A stretch of DNA of 64,000 nucleotides from Sterolibacterium sp. (GTDB lineage Bacteria > Pseudomonadota > Gammaproteobacteria > Burkholderiales > Rhodocyclaceae). Shown in pieces: positions 1-9,599 of the stretch; the first letter of the stretch is position 1, and every line of letters begins with the position of its first letter. A program made the translations under genes and the position numbers. The stretch spans positions 88,110-152,109 of the forward strand of contig JAGOVA010000003.1 in the NCBI GenBank assembly GCA_018061005.1. Direction: 5' to 3'. The notes beneath the pieces are model-generated. The model was not told the DNA's origin and made no database searches. It saw nothing but the letters and a program-made list of their open reading frames with translations.

Positions 1-630
1 CCCATCCAGGGCGAGGGCGGCATCCGCCTGGCGCATGACGAATATATGCGTGCACTTCGTGCGTTGTGCACGGCGCACGACTGGTTGCTCATGGTTGACG
101 AAGTCCAGTGTGGTCTGGGGCGCACGGGGCGCTGGTTTGCCCATCAACGTGCGGGCATCCTGCCGGATGTGATGACGCTGGCCAAGGGCTTGGGCTCGGG
201 CGTGCCGATCGGTGCCTGTCTTGCCGCAGGCAAGGCGGCAGGGGTCTTCGGCCCAGGGAATCACGGTTCTACTTTTGGCGGCAATCCGCTGGCCTGTGTG
301 GCGGCATTGACGACGCTGGCAGTGATCGAGCAGGATGGCTTGCTGGCGCGTGCGAGTGCGCTGGGTGCGTCACTGCGCAACGATTTTGCCGCTGCGCTGG
401 CAGGTGTTGCTGCCGTGACCGACATCCGTGGCGATGGTTTGATGCTCGGTATCGAGCTGGATCGTCCCTGTGCGGAACTGGTCAAACATGCGCTGGGTGC
501 GGGGCTCCTGATTAACGTCACCGCTGACAAGGTGGTGCGTCTCTTGCCGTCGCTGACGTTCAGTGACGAAGAAGCCGCAGAGCTGGTGCAGAAGTTATCC
601 CGGCTGATCCGCGAATTTGTTGCGGCATAA
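1..630 (+). CDS. argD: Acetylornithine aminotransferase, C-terminal part (5' truncated by window edge)
   Basis: This is a class III PLP-dependent aminotransferase that converts N-acetylglutamate semialdehyde to N-acetylornithine in arginine synthesis. The frame is open from base 1 and reads PIQGEGG before the first in-frame ATG at 46, so the gene begins outside the window. The family signature is visible: DEVQCGLGRTG (Asp binds the PLP pyridine nitrogen), the PLP lysine in TLAKGLGSG, and HGSTFGGNPLA. It lies 39 bp upstream of argF and two genes from argG, which favours ArgD over ornithine or GABA aminotransferases of the same class. The C-terminus at 630 looks complete. Confidence 0.93.
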   Translation, partial: PIQGEGGIRLAHDEYMRALRALCTAHDWLLMVDEVQCGLGRTGRWFAHQRAGILPDVMTLAKGLGSGVPIGACLAAGKAAGVFGPGNHGSTFGGNPLACVAALTTLAVIEQDGLLARASALGASLRNDFAAALAGVAAVTDIRGDGLMLGIELDRPCAELVKHALGAGLLINVTADKVVRLLPSLTFSDEEAAELVQKLSRLIREFVAA

Positions 631-669
631 CTGCGAAGCGCGTCCGCGCAAGGCCATTGATCCGGTGAA

Positions 670-1599
670 ATGAATATGCTTCCCGTCAGACATTTTCTGC
701 AGTTCAAGGATTTCACCTGCGCCGAGTACGAATATCTGTTTCAGCGTACCAAAATCATCAAGCAGCAGTTCAAGGCGTATCAGCGTTACTGGCCGTTATC
801 CGACCGCACGCTGGTGATGATTTTCGAAAAAGCCAGTACGCGCACCCGTCTGTCTTTTGAAGCGGGTATCCAGCAACTGGGCGGCAGTGCGATCTATCTC
901 AATACCCGCGATTCGCAACTTGGGCGCGGAGAGCCGGTGGAAGATGCCGCACAGGTGATTTCGCGGATGAGCGACATCGTCATGATCCGCACCTTCGAGC
1001 AGGACATCATCGAGCGTTTTGCCGCCAACTCGCGCGTGCCGGTGATCAATGGCCTGACCAACGAATATCACCCCTGCCAGATACTTGCTGATATCTACAC
1101 CTACATCGAGCAGCGCGGCCCGATCGCGGGCAAGACAGTGGCCTGGATTGGTGACTCCAACAACGTTTGCAACACCTGGTTGCAGGCCGCTGAAGTCTTT
1201 GGTTTTAATGTGCATGTATCCACGCCGCCGGGTTACGAAGTCGAGCCGGAACGCGCCGGTCTTTACGGGACGGATAACTACGAAGAGTTTACCGATCCGA
1301 TGGAAGCGGTGCGCGGTGCGGATCTGGTCACCACCGATGTGTGGACCAGCATGGGCTTCGAGGCGGAAAACGAAGAGCGTCTGCGCGATTTTGAGGACTG
1401 GCAGGTGGATGCCGAAATGATGCGGCAAGCCAGGGCGGATGCAGTTTTCATGCATTGCCTGCCCGCGCATCGTGGTGAAGAAGTCGCCGCCGAAGTCATC
1501 GATGGCCCGCAAAGCGTGGTCTGGGATGAGGCGGAAAACCGGTTGCATGTACAAAAGGCGCTGATGGAGTTTCTGCTCCTCGGCAAAGTGGATTCGTGA
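670..1599 (+). CDS. argF: Ornithine carbamoyltransferase
   Basis: It makes citrulline from ornithine and carbamoyl phosphate in the cytoplasm. The 309-residue length is normal for the family. The carbamoyl-phosphate loop STRTR is at residues 56-60, an HPCQ motif is in the middle, and the ornithine-binding HCLP motif is near residue 262. A second ATG two codons in (676) is an equally possible start. It sits between argD and argG with gaps of 39 and 10 bp, so the three genes are very probably cotranscribed. Confidence 0.97.
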   Translation: MNMLPVRHFLQFKDFTCAEYEYLFQRTKIIKQQFKAYQRYWPLSDRTLVMIFEKASTRTRLSFEAGIQQLGGSAIYLNTRDSQLGRGEPVEDAAQVISRMSDIVMIRTFEQDIIERFAANSRVPVINGLTNEYHPCQILADIYTYIEQRGPIAGKTVAWIGDSNNVCNTWLQAAEVFGFNVHVSTPPGYEVEPERAGLYGTDNYEEFTDPMEAVRGADLVTTDVWTSMGFEAENEERLRDFEDWQVDAEMMRQARADAVFMHCLPAHRGEEVAAEVIDGPQSVVWDEAENRLHVQKALMEFLLLGKVDS

Positions 1600-1609
1600 G
1601 GAGTTACCC

Positions 1610-2851
1610 ATGAGCGACATCAAAAAAGTAGTCCTGGCCTATTCGGGCGGTCTCGATACCTCGGTCATCCTCAAGTGGCTGCAAGATACCTATCAATGTG
1701 AAGTGGTGACGTTTACCGCCGACCTTGGGCAGGGCGAGGAACTGGAACCGGCGCGCGCCAAGGCCTTGAAGTTCGGCATCAAGCCGGAAAATATTTTCAT
1801 CGACGACCTGCGCGAAGAGTTTGTGCGCGATTTCGTTTTTCCGATGTTCCGTTGCAACACGATTTATGAAGGCGAGTATCTGCTCGGCACATCGATTGCC
1901 CGTCCGCTGATTGCCAAGCGGCTGATTGACATCGTGAACCAAACGAATGCCGATGCGATTTCGCATGGCGCGACCGGCAAAGGGAATGACCAGGTGCGCT
2001 TCGAACTGGGTGCGTATGCGCTGAAGCCGGGCATCAAGGTGATTGCACCGTGGCGTGAATGGGATTTGCTGTCGCGTGAAAAGCTGATGGCGTATGCTGA
2101 AGAGCATGGCATCCCGGTGGATATGAAGCACAAGCAGGGGGGCTCACCCTATTCGATGGATGCCAACCTGCTGCACATCAGCTACGAAGGCCGTCATCTC
2201 GAAGACCCGGCGGCCGAAGCCGAGGAGTCGATGTGGCGCTGGACGGTATCGCCGGAAGCCGCCCCCGATGCCGCCGAATATCTGGATATCGAATTTGAAA
2301 ATGGCGATCCCGTTGCCCTCAATGGCAAGCCGCTGAAGGCGCATGAACTGCTGGCTACGCTGAACCAGGTGGGCGGCAAGCATGGCATCGGCCGGCTCGA
2401 TCTGGTTGAGAACCGTTATGTCGGCATGAAGTCACGCGGCTGTTATGAAACCCCGGGCGGCACCATCCTGTTGCGCGCACATCGCGCCATCGAGTCGATT
2501 ACCCTGGATCGTGAAGTCGCGCATCTCAAGGATGACCTGATGCCGCGTTATGCCAGCCTCGTCTATAACGGCTACTGGTGGGCACCTGAGCGTCGTGCCT
2601 TGCAGGTGCTGATCGATCACACCCAGCAGACGGTGAATGGCACTGTGCGTCTCAAGCTCTACAAGGGCAATGTGATTGTCGTGGGGCGTGATTCAAAAAC
2701 CGATTCGCTGTTCGATTCGACCATCGCCACGTTTGAAGATGATGCCGGTGCTTACGATCAGAAGGATGCGGCCGGTTTCATTAAGCTCAATGCGCTGCGG
2801 ATGCGGATTGCGGCCAATCTCAACGCCCGGCGTGGTCATCGCAGCAAGTAA
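1610..2851 (+). CDS. argG: Argininosuccinate synthase
   Basis: It joins citrulline and aspartate with ATP to form argininosuccinate, the step after ArgF. The 413-residue product carries the ATP pyrophosphatase loop AYSGGLDTS at residues 10-18 and the downstream [15 protein letters not shown] block that binds citrulline and aspartate. The start ATG is preceded by GAGGAG at a good distance. Only 10 bp separate it from argF, so the two are an operon. Nothing is missing or unusual. Confidence 0.98.
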   Translation: MSDIKKVVLAYSGGLDTSVILKWLQDTYQCEVVTFTADLGQGEELEPARAKALKFGIKPENIFIDDLREEFVRDFVFPMFRCNTIYEGEYLLGTSIARPLIAKRLIDIVNQTNADAISHGATGKGNDQVRFELGAYALKPGIKVIAPWREWDLLSREKLMAYAEEHGIPVDMKHKQGGSPYSMDANLLHISYEGRHLEDPAAEAEESMWRWTVSPEAAPDAAEYLDIEFENGDPVALNGKPLKAHELLATLNQVGGKHGIGRLDLVENRYVGMKSRGCYETPGGTILLRAHRAIESITLDREVAHLKDDLMPRYASLVYNGYWWAPERRALQVLIDHTQQTVNGTVRLKLYKGNVIVVGRDSKTDSLFDSTIATFEDDAGAYDQKDAAGFIKLNALRMRIAANLNARRGHRSK

Positions 2852-2875
2852 GGTTCTGGCAGGGAAGGGCATCGC

Positions 2876-3085
2876 ATGTTCGGCATCAGCGAAGCAGAAT
2901 TTTCCGATTTCTTCGTCACCTGGGGTGTCGGTGCCTTCATGCTGTTCATGCTGTTCATCATCGGTGAACTGGCTTACAAGTCGAAGGCGGGCAAGCGTGG
3001 CACGTTTGTGCTGTTCTTCGTGTTGGCCTTTGGCATGCTGGGCTTCGTCATTAAACTCATCATTGAAAAACTCTGGGGAATCTGA
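2876..3085 (+). CDS. Small inner-membrane protein, DUF2788 family
   Basis: This 69-residue protein has two predicted membrane helices (about residues 13-30 and 44-62) around a short basic loop (KSKAGKRG). It resembles the DUF2788 family, which is common in betaproteobacteria and has no known function. It starts 25 bp after argG and ends 3 bp before ppnP, so it is probably part of the arg transcript. The family call rests on overall look and context. Confidence 0.75.
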   Translation: MFGISEAEFSDFFVTWGVGAFMLFMLFIIGELAYKSKAGKRGTFVLFFVLAFGMLGFVIKLIIEKLWGI

Positions 3086-3087
3086 AC

Positions 3088-3402
3088 ATGTCACAGTTTG
3101 AAAACGTCAGCGTCATCAAACAGGCCAATGTGTATTTTGACGGCCAGTGTGTGAGCCATACCGTGCAGTTGGCCGATGGCACGAAAAAAAGTGTGGGCGT
3201 GATCCTGCCGGGGGCTGCGCTGACATTCAATACAGGCGTGCCGGAAATCATGGAAGGCGTGGCGGGAGATTGCCGCGTGCGGCTGAAAGGTGAGCATGAA
3301 TGGAAGCCTTATGGCGCGGGGCAGTCATTCAGCGTGCCGGGTAATTCGAGTTTTGATATCGAGGTGACTGCGCCGTATCACTACGTTTGTCATTTCGATT
3401 GA
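3088..3402 (+). CDS. ppnP: Pyrimidine/purine nucleoside phosphorylase (DUF1255, YaiE-like)
   Basis: This is a 104-residue cupin-fold enzyme. Family members cleave several nucleosides with phosphate to the free base and ribose-1-phosphate. Typical features are the N-terminal [14 protein letters not shown], the central GVILPGA and the C-terminal [14 protein letters not shown] block. The length matches the family (about 94-105). It starts directly after the DUF2788 gene and is followed 12 bp later by yajQ. Confidence 0.9.
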   Translation: MSQFENVSVIKQANVYFDGQCVSHTVQLADGTKKSVGVILPGAALTFNTGVPEIMEGVAGDCRVRLKGEHEWKPYGAGQSFSVPGNSSFDIEVTAPYHYVCHFD

Positions 3403-3414
3403 GCGGAGATCACC

Positions 3415-3909
3415 ATGCCAACATTCGATTTTTCATCCGAAGTGGAAATGGTCGCGCTGAAGAACGCCATTGATGCTGCAGGCAAGAAGATCATCGGTCG
3501 TCATGACTTCAAGGGCACCAGTGCCAAGGTGGAACTGAACGAGAAGGACAAGACACTGATGCTGTTTGCCGACTCGGACTTTCAGCTCAATCAGGTCAAG
3601 GATCTGTTGTTTCCCGAACTGGAAAAGAAAGAACCGGATTGCGTTAAACGGCTGGATCAGCAGGCCGTGCAGAAGGTTTCGGGTGACAAGGTCAAGCAGG
3701 AACTGAAGATCAAGATCGGCATTGAGTCCGAACTCGCCAAGAAAATCGTCAAGATCATCAAGGACTCCAAGCTCAAGGTACAGGCCAGTATTCAGGGCGA
3801 TACCGTGCGCGTTTCGGGTGCCAAGCGCGATGTGCTGCAGGAGACCATTACGCTGGTCAAGAAAAGTGTGCCGGATTTTCCGATCAAGTACGGCAATTTC
3901 CGCGACTGA
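3415..3909 (+). CDS. yajQ: YajQ-family nucleotide/cyclic-di-GMP-binding protein
   Basis: This 164-residue cytoplasmic protein consists of two tandem ferredoxin-like folds. It begins MPTFDFSSEVE and ends PDFPIKYGNFRD, both diagnostic of YajQ. A Xanthomonas member binds cyclic-di-GMP and acts with a transcription factor; in other species RNA or phage-related roles have been proposed. In this window it may read the output of the four GGDEF proteins, but that link is inference. It is the last gene of the arg-ppnP run before a strong terminator. Confidence 0.93.
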   Translation: MPTFDFSSEVEMVALKNAIDAAGKKIIGRHDFKGTSAKVELNEKDKTLMLFADSDFQLNQVKDLLFPELEKKEPDCVKRLDQQAVQKVSGDKVKQELKIKIGIESELAKKIVKIIKDSKLKVQASIQGDTVRVSGAKRDVLQETITLVKKSVPDFPIKYGNFRD

Positions 3910-3967
3910 GGTTGTGATTGAGGTTGCGGATGGATGGATGGGTGAGTGTGGGTGAGTGGCTTTGTAC

Positions 3968-4007
3968 TCCAATAAAAACGACGTCCGCGGACGTCGTTTT
4001 TATTGGA
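3968..4007. terminator. 40-bp perfect palindrome, bidirectional Rho-independent terminator
   Basis: The two 20-base halves are exact reverse complements. The arms begin TCCAATAAAAACGACG and meet at CCGCGG without a loop spacer. Each strand therefore gives a GC-rich stem followed by a T-rich run. It lies between the convergent ends of yajQ (+, 3909) and the glutamine amidotransferase (-, 4029), as expected for a shared terminator. Confidence 0.9.
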
Positions 4008-4028
4008 GGCTGGCTCGGGGCTGGTACC

Positions 4029-4733
4029 TCAGCGTCGCAAACCAGCGATCCAGCGGGTGTATAGCTTTTCGGCGATGGCGTGCAGCGGTGGCAGAAATTG
4101 CGTTGCCTGTGTACGCATGTCGACTGCTTGTTGCACCGTGACGCAGGGATTCGCGGCGATTTCGTCCGCACCGATGCGGCTCCATTCCTCGATCATGTCG
4201 TGGGTCATCTCGACATGGCATTGCATGCCCAGATGGGGGCCGAGCGCGAATGCCTGATGGGCACATGCGGCACTTGCCAGGATGCGCGTTGCACCGACGG
4301 GGATGCCGAAGGTTTCACCATGCCAGTGAAACGAGGTAAAGCGTCTGGTGTGGCCGAACCATTCGCCAGCGACCGGGTTGTCGAGTACGTCGACGACACC
4401 CCAGCCGATTTCTTTCTGCAGGTTTCGCGTGATTTCCGCCCCGAATGCTTTGGCCATCAGCTGGCCGCCGAGGCAATGCCCTAGCACTGGAATGCCGCGC
4501 GCCACCGCAGCACGGATGAGGGCCAGCTCCTGTTCGATCCAGGGTAAGGGGTCGTTGACGCTCATGGAGCCGCCCATGAAAGCCAGTCCGCTGTACGCAT
4601 CCGGTGTGTCCGGGACGGCATCACCTGCATCGACGCAGATCATTTGCATGGGGACGGCATGGCGTTTGAGGAATGTGGCAAAATAGCCAGGTTCTTCACC
4701 CAGGATATGACGAAAGATTGCGACGGGTTTCAT
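4029..4733 (-). CDS. Class I glutamine amidotransferase-like protein
   Basis: This 234-residue stand-alone amidotransferase domain resembles that of GMP synthase. The nucleophile elbow is GHCLGGQ and the His/Glu pair sits in QCHVEMTHDMIEEW. Such solo proteins occur in many proteobacteria, some acting on glutamine conjugates such as gamma-glutamyl compounds; the substrate here is unknown. The gene is transcribed towards the palindromic terminator and diverges from the Nudix gene at 4793. Confidence 0.85.
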   Translation of the reverse strand: MKPVAIFRHILGEEPGYFATFLKRHAVPMQMICVDAGDAVPDTPDAYSGLAFMGGSMSVNDPLPWIEQELALIRAAVARGIPVLGHCLGGQLMAKAFGAEITRNLQKEIGWGVVDVLDNPVAGEWFGHTRRFTSFHWHGETFGIPVGATRILASAACAHQAFALGPHLGMQCHVEMTHDMIEEWSRIGADEIAANPCVTVQQAVDMRTQATQFLPPLHAIAEKLYTRWIAGLRR

Positions 4734-4792
4734 GATTTTATGTCGTGTTTATTAAGTCTAGCCTGGAATTTTAGCACTGCATTCAAGAGCCG

Positions 4793-5431
4793 ATGACCAA
4801 GAACCCTGTGACGACTGGTTTGCCGATGGCCATCTGGCTGCATGAACGTTTTGTTCAGCAGGCCGGTCGGCCGCTGGAGAGTGTCACCGGTTTCGATCAT
4901 TCGCTGTCGGACGTTCCCCCGCAGGTACTGACCCCGGCAGCCGTGTTGATTCCGCTGGTGCTGCGTGAAACGGGGCTGACGGTGTTGTTGACCCAGCGCA
5001 CGGCGCACTTGCGTGATCATGCTGGGCAGATCAGTTTTCCCGGTGGGCGTTGCGAGACGAGCGATGCCTCAGCAGAGGCGACGGCGCTGCGTGAAGCGCA
5101 GGAAGAGGTGGGTCTGGAAGCCTCCCAGGTGGATATTCTGGGCTGTCTGCCGGAATACAGCACGGCGACCGGATTTACGATTACGCCGGTGGTGGCGCTG
5201 GTGACACCGCCGCTCAATCTCAAGCTGGATGATTTTGAGGTGGCCGATGTGTTCGAGGTGCCGTTTGCGTTTCTGATGGACTCAGGCAATCATCAGCAAC
5301 ATCAGGTCGAGTTTCAGGGCGCGCTGCGCGCGTATTACGCGATGCCGTGGGAAGGTTATTTTATCTGGGGTGCCACAGCCGGAATGCTGGTGACGCTGCA
5401 ACGCTTTCTGTTTGCGACGGACGATGCCTAG
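4793..5431 (+). CDS. Nudix hydrolase, CoA pyrophosphatase type (NudL-like)
   Basis: A 212-residue protein with a full Nudix box, G-x5-E-x7-REAQEEVGL, preceded by LRDHAGQISFPGG, the NudL/UPF0035 signature associated with hydrolysis of coenzyme A and its derivatives. An ATG at 4826 could also serve as start. Its stop overlaps the next gene's ATG by 8 bp, suggesting translational coupling to the diguanylate cyclase downstream. Confidence 0.9.
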   Translation: MTKNPVTTGLPMAIWLHERFVQQAGRPLESVTGFDHSLSDVPPQVLTPAAVLIPLVLRETGLTVLLTQRTAHLRDHAGQISFPGGRCETSDASAEATALREAQEEVGLEASQVDILGCLPEYSTATGFTITPVVALVTPPLNLKLDDFEVADVFEVPFAFLMDSGNHQQHQVEFQGALRAYYAMPWEGYFIWGATAGMLVTLQRFLFATDDA

Positions 5432-7301
5432 CCGCCTGCCCTTGCTGCTGCAGCGCACCGGCTTGGCCATCCCGGCGGGGCTGCGTTGGCTCCTCGTCAT
5501 GTGGTGCATTGCATTCGCCTGCCCAGCCTTTGCACAGACAGTCGCACAGACGGGGCATGATCAAACCTGCGACTCCTGCCAGATCCGCATCGACAATCTC
5601 GATCAGCCGCATCCTCTCATGGGACTGTGGCTGTTCACCCGCGATGACCTCGCGCAGAACAAGGAGGTCGAACTCGACACCGCGCAGTGGCGGCTGGTCA
5701 AAACGCCGGGCTCGTGGAAGCACGTCTATGATGATGGCAAGAATTTTACGGTCGGCTGGTATCGCGGCACGTTTGACTTTGCCCCGGCGCTGGTCGGCCA
5801 AGAGGTCGTTTTACTCCTGAATGCTTACATGGGGCGTGTCACGGTGTTTGTCGATGGCCGCGAGGTGTATCGCAGGCCACACAACATCAACGTTGAGCGT
5901 TATTACGCCGCGCAAGCGATACCAGTGCGTTTCACCATCACCCAGCCTCATCAGGTGGTTGCCATTCGTGTCGATACGCCCTTGATGACGGGCATTTATC
6001 AGTTGCCATTCGAGTTGCGTCATTACGACTCGCATGACCTCGCTTTGGTTGGCTATCAGTTCCTCGGTGGCGAGGCGCGCCAGATCACGGCGTATGTGTT
6101 CCTGGCGTTTGGCCTGTTCTTTCTGCTGGTGTACGCCAAGACGCGCTACCCGCTGTACCTCGTCAGTGCCTTGGGCAGTATCGTATTTGTGCCCTTTCTG
6201 GCGGCACTGAGCGACATGTTCCTTGGTATTTTCGAGCCGGAGACGATGCTCTATCTGCATTATCTGGGTATTTTCGTCGCGTATATGTTTTTTCTGTTTT
6301 CACAGTTCTTCCATCGCCCGACGCCTCGCCTGAACTGGTGGCTCGGCGTGCCATTCGTCGTGTTGGCACTGACGATCGCGGCGATGGCGATTCATCCCGA
6401 TCTTGATCTGTTCCAGAAAATTCGTGGCATCTACTTTCTTTTCCTGCCGTCCGTCGGCGTGATCGCCTGTTACAACTTCTGGTGTGGTGCCCGTGCCGGC
6501 AAGCCGGGAGCCCTGGCACTCCTGGTGTGGATGGTTCTGTTTCTGCTGACGGCACTCAACGATGTCTTGTTGTCACTGGGCTACCTGAACACGGTCAGCC
6601 TGACTTTTGCGGGAGGAATTCTCGCCATGAGTGCCATGTTGTATGTGACATCCAATATTTTCGCCAATACCTTCGTTGAAAACCGGAATCTCGCGCGTGA
6701 CCTGAGCGGGCTGAACGAGAGCCTCGAAGCGATCGTCCAGCAACGGACAGCCGCCCTTGAAGAAGCCAATCATCGGTTGGCTGAAATGGCCGTCAAGGAT
6801 GAACTGACCGGTGCCTATAACCGTCGGCATTTCAACTCGGTGTTCAAGGCGGAGTTGTCACGGCGTTCGCGCCCGAGTGCGCCCATGGCTTTCTGCATCC
6901 TGGATGTGGATAAATTCAAGCAGTACAACGATCACTATGGCCATCTGGCGGGTGACGCGGTGTTGCAACGGGTGAGTGAGGCCGTGCGTGGCCAGTTGCG
7001 GCGTGCGGGAGATGAGTTTTTCCGGCTGGGTGGCGAAGAGTTTGGCATCCTGTTGATTGGTAACGAAGAACCGAAAATTGCCGAGGCTTTTGTCGAGAGT
7101 GTCCGTGCGACCATCGAGGGTTTGGCGATTCCGCACGAACTCAGTGAGCGGGGCGTAGTGACCGCCAGTTTCGGGTTGATCCTGCTGGTCGGCGACAGTC
7201 GGGCGATGGTTTGCCCGGAAGATGTCTACTGTGCCGCCGATGCCTTGTTGTACGAAGCGAAGGCACGGGGTCGTAATTGCGTCGTGACTCAAACGATGTG
7301 A
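5424..7301 (+). CDS. Membrane diguanylate cyclase with periplasmic jelly-roll and 7TM (DISM-type) sensor
   Basis: It has a signal peptide (cleavage probably after ACPAFAQ), a periplasmic galactose-binding-like domain (about residues 40-190), seven membrane helices (about 205-420), a coiled-coil linker and a C-terminal GGDEF domain. The active site is intact as GGEEF, with an RAGD inhibitory site five residues upstream, so it should make cyclic-di-GMP and be product-inhibited. The ATG at 5424 is preferred over an in-frame TTG at 5412. It overlaps the Nudix stop. The ligand sensed is unknown. Confidence 0.9.
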   Translation: MPSRLPLLLQRTGLAIPAGLRWLLVMWCIAFACPAFAQTVAQTGHDQTCDSCQIRIDNLDQPHPLMGLWLFTRDDLAQNKEVELDTAQWRLVKTPGSWKHVYDDGKNFTVGWYRGTFDFAPALVGQEVVLLLNAYMGRVTVFVDGREVYRRPHNINVERYYAAQAIPVRFTITQPHQVVAIRVDTPLMTGIYQLPFELRHYDSHDLALVGYQFLGGEARQITAYVFLAFGLFFLLVYAKTRYPLYLVSALGSIVFVPFLAALSDMFLGIFEPETMLYLHYLGIFVAYMFFLFSQFFHRPTPRLNWWLGVPFVVLALTIAAMAIHPDLDLFQKIRGIYFLFLPSVGVIACYNFWCGARAGKPGALALLVWMVLFLLTALNDVLLSLGYLNTVSLTFAGGILAMSAMLYVTSNIFANTFVENRNLARDLSGLNESLEAIVQQRTAALEEANHRLAEMAVKDELTGAYNRRHFNSVFKAELSRRSRPSAPMAFCILDVDKFKQYNDHYGHLAGDAVLQRVSEAVRGQLRRAGDEFFRLGGEEFGILLIGNEEPKIAEAFVESVRATIEGLAIPHELSERGVVTASFGLILLVGDSRAMVCPEDVYCAADALLYEAKARGRNCVVTQTM

Positions 7302-7420
7302 GTTGCGGCACTTCTTGGCATGGGGCTGCCCGGGATGGTGAAATTGCCGCACCAAATCAGTGCCGGGGCTGCGTTCATGTGGTATCTTGAGCAGCTGTTT
7401 GAACCGTTTTTGCATACGGC

Positions 7421-8338
7421 ATGTCTCTTCTTTCCATCATCATTGCCCTGGCGCTCGAACAGCTCAGGCCGCTGGCACAGCAGAGTTTTGTGCTGGAGCC
7501 ACTGGCGCGCTACGCTCGCACACTCGAAGATCATTTCAATGATGGTCAGCAGGTGCACGGCACCATTGCCTGGCTGCTGGCACTATTGCCACCACTGCTC
7601 ACGATACTGCTCATCCAGCTTGCGTTGATGCACTGGCAGCCCTTGCTGGCGCTGCCTTTCAACGTGGCCATGCTGTATCTGACGATGGGGTTTCGCCAGT
7701 TCAGCCACTTTTATACAGATACGCATCTGGCACTACGCATGGGCGAACTGGAGCGGGCGCGTTCGTTGCTGGGTGCGTGGCGGGGGCGCAGTGCCGAACG
7801 GATGAGCTCGCAGGAAGTGGCGCGGGTTGCCATCGAAGAGGCGCTGCTGGCATCACATCACCATGTTTTTGCACCGCTCTTCTGCTTTATTGTGTTTGGC
7901 CCGGTGGGTGCCATGCTGTATCGCCTGGCCTTGTTTTTCCGGAATCAATGGGGCGGCACAGAGTTCGGGGCATACGGGCAGATGGCGCGCAAGGCGTTTG
8001 CGGTGATTGACTGGCTGCCATTACGCTGCACAGCAGCCGCTTTTGCCATGACGGGGAATTTTGAGGATGCGGTGTATTGCTGGCGCACACAGGCCTCAAG
8101 CTGGTCGGATGTGGGCTCGGGTATACTTTTGGCCAGCGGTGCGGGTGCCATCGGCGTGCGTCTGGGGCAGTCTGTGCATGAGGCGGGTGAAGCCCGCTTT
8201 AGTGAGCGCCCTGAACTGGGCAGCGGCGAGGAAGCCGATGCCGATTTCATGCAGAGTGCGATCGGTCTGGTCTGGCGCAGTCTGGTGCTGTGTGTGTTGC
8301 TGTTTGCGTTGTTCTGGGTCGCCAGTTGGGTAGGTTGA
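7421..8338 (+). CDS. CobD/CbiB-family integral membrane protein (paralog outside the cob operon)
   Basis: A 305-residue membrane protein sharing the CbiB pattern: N-terminal helix ending in EQLRP, RGRSAERMS, and a C-terminal VYCWRTQASSW..GSGILLASGAGAIGVRLG block like the true CbiB at 19673-20620. It lacks the DRLIGEPHRWHP opening of genuine adenosylcobinamide-phosphate synthases. Family members of this type are widespread in betaproteobacteria and their function is unknown. It is not near the cob genes, so a role in B12 synthesis is not assumed. Confidence 0.8.
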   Translation: MSLLSIIIALALEQLRPLAQQSFVLEPLARYARTLEDHFNDGQQVHGTIAWLLALLPPLLTILLIQLALMHWQPLLALPFNVAMLYLTMGFRQFSHFYTDTHLALRMGELERARSLLGAWRGRSAERMSSQEVARVAIEEALLASHHHVFAPLFCFIVFGPVGAMLYRLALFFRNQWGGTEFGAYGQMARKAFAVIDWLPLRCTAAAFAMTGNFEDAVYCWRTQASSWSDVGSGILLASGAGAIGVRLGQSVHEAGEARFSERPELGSGEEADADFMQSAIGLVWRSLVLCVLLFALFWVASWVG

Positions 8339-8359
8339 ACTGATTAATAGGAGAAGAAA

Positions 8360-9547
8360 ATGTCAGGCAAGCGTGAAGTGGTGGTGGTCAGTGGGGTGCG
8401 TGCGCCCATCGGTAATTTTGGCGGTACGCTGAAAGACTTTACGGCCTCCCAGTTGGGAGCACTGGTCGTCAAAGAGGCGATCAGCCGCGCCAAACTTGAT
8501 CCAAAACAGATCCAGCAACTGGTGTGTGGCAATGTGATCCACGGCGAAGCCCGCGACATGTACGTTTCGCGCGCGATTGCCATTGATGCCGGTCTGGCGC
8601 AGGAGTCCAGTGCGCTGACGCTCAATCGTCTGTGCGGTTCGGGTCTGCAGTCCATCGTGACGGCGGCTAATGCCATTCAGCTGGGTGATGCTGATATCGC
8701 CATTGGTTGCGGTGTTGAAACCATGAGCCGTGCGGGTTACATGATGCCCGCCGCCCGTTTTGGCGCGCGCATGGGCGACACCAAGCTGGTCGATATGATG
8801 GTCGGTGCGCTGACCGACCCGTTCAGCCCGAACCACATGGGCATCACGGCTGAAAACATTGCCGATCGTTACAAGATCAGCCGTGAAGATCAGGATGCCT
8901 TCGCGCTGGAGAGCCAGAAGCGTGCCGTGGCTGCCGTCGCCGCAGGACATTTCAAATCACAGATCGTGCCGGTGGAAATCCAGAGCCGCAAGGGCACGGT
9001 ATTGTTTGATACCGACGAATACCCGAAAGCGGATGCGACGCTGGAATCGCTGGCCAAGCTCAAGCCTGCGTTCAAGAAAGATGGCTCGGTGACAGCGGGT
9101 AATGCGTCAGGCATCAACGATGGTGCTGCTGCTGTGGTGTTGATGGAAGCTGCAGCCGCCAGCAAGGCAGGCTTGCAGCCTTTGGCACGTCTGGTGTCTT
9201 ACGCGGTGGCCGGGGTTGATCCTAGCGTCATGGGCACGGGGCCGATTCCGGCGGTGAAGCTGGCACTGCAACGCGCCGGGCTCACGCTTAATGACATCGA
9301 CGTGATCGAATCGAATGAGGCTTTTGCCGTCCAGGCACTGTGTGTCAGCCGTGAGCTGGGCTTTGATCCGGCCAAGGTGAATCCGAATGGTGGCGCGGTC
9401 GCATTGGGTCATCCGCTGGCCGCGACCGGCTCCATCCTCACCGTCAAGTGTCTGTATGAATTGCAGCGCACGGGCAAACGCTATGGTCTGGTGACCATGT
9501 GCATCGGCGGTGGCCAGGGCATTGCCGGTATTTTCGAGCGCGGTTGA
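8360..9547 (+). CDS. Acetyl-CoA C-acetyltransferase (thiolase)
   Basis: It condenses or cleaves acyl-CoA with acetyl-CoA. The 395-residue protein has the acyl-accepting Cys92 in NRLCGSG, the GHP motif with His351, and the catalytic Cys381 in MCIGGGQG, so both active sites are intact. AGGAGA precedes the ATG. It could serve PHB synthesis (PhaA/BktB-like) or fatty-acid/aromatic degradation; the window has no phaB or phaC. It is 53 bp upstream of korC, in the same direction. Confidence 0.93.
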   Translation: MSGKREVVVVSGVRAPIGNFGGTLKDFTASQLGALVVKEAISRAKLDPKQIQQLVCGNVIHGEARDMYVSRAIAIDAGLAQESSALTLNRLCGSGLQSIVTAANAIQLGDADIAIGCGVETMSRAGYMMPAARFGARMGDTKLVDMMVGALTDPFSPNHMGITAENIADRYKISREDQDAFALESQKRAVAAVAAGHFKSQIVPVEIQSRKGTVLFDTDEYPKADATLESLAKLKPAFKKDGSVTAGNASGINDGAAAVVLMEAAAASKAGLQPLARLVSYAVAGVDPSVMGTGPIPAVKLALQRAGLTLNDIDVIESNEAFAVQALCVSRELGFDPAKVNPNGGAVALGHPLAATGSILTVKCLYELQRTGKRYGLVTMCIGGGQGIAGIFERG

Positions 9548-9553
9548 AATCTG

Positions 9554-9591
9554 GGCACCCGTCCTCCTGGCGGGTGCCACCCACCAGGAGG
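9554..9591 (+). promoter_or_regulatory. Two mutually exclusive hairpins; one sequesters the korC ribosome-binding site
   Basis: Hairpin A pairs GGCACCCG (9554-9561) with CGGGTGCC (9571-9578), 8 perfect pairs. Hairpin B pairs CCTCCTGG (9563-9570) with CCAGGAGG (9584-9591), 8 perfect pairs, and continues past one mismatch into GGGT/ACCC with a 3-base loop. The right arm of B contains the AGGAGG (9586-9591) of korC, 8 nt before its TTG start. A and B share bases and cannot coexist. The pairing is seen directly; a regulatory role is inference. Confidence 0.5.
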
Positions 9592-9599
9592 CCAGGCCG

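Noticed and set aside
4770-4778. TTAGCACTG as a half CIRCE element
   Set aside because: The inverted partner GAGTGCTAA at 9 bp is missing and the last base differs.
9548-9599. Hairpin after the thiolase as a Rho-independent terminator
   Set aside because: Neither stem is followed by a T run, and the second arm overlaps the korC ribosome-binding site.
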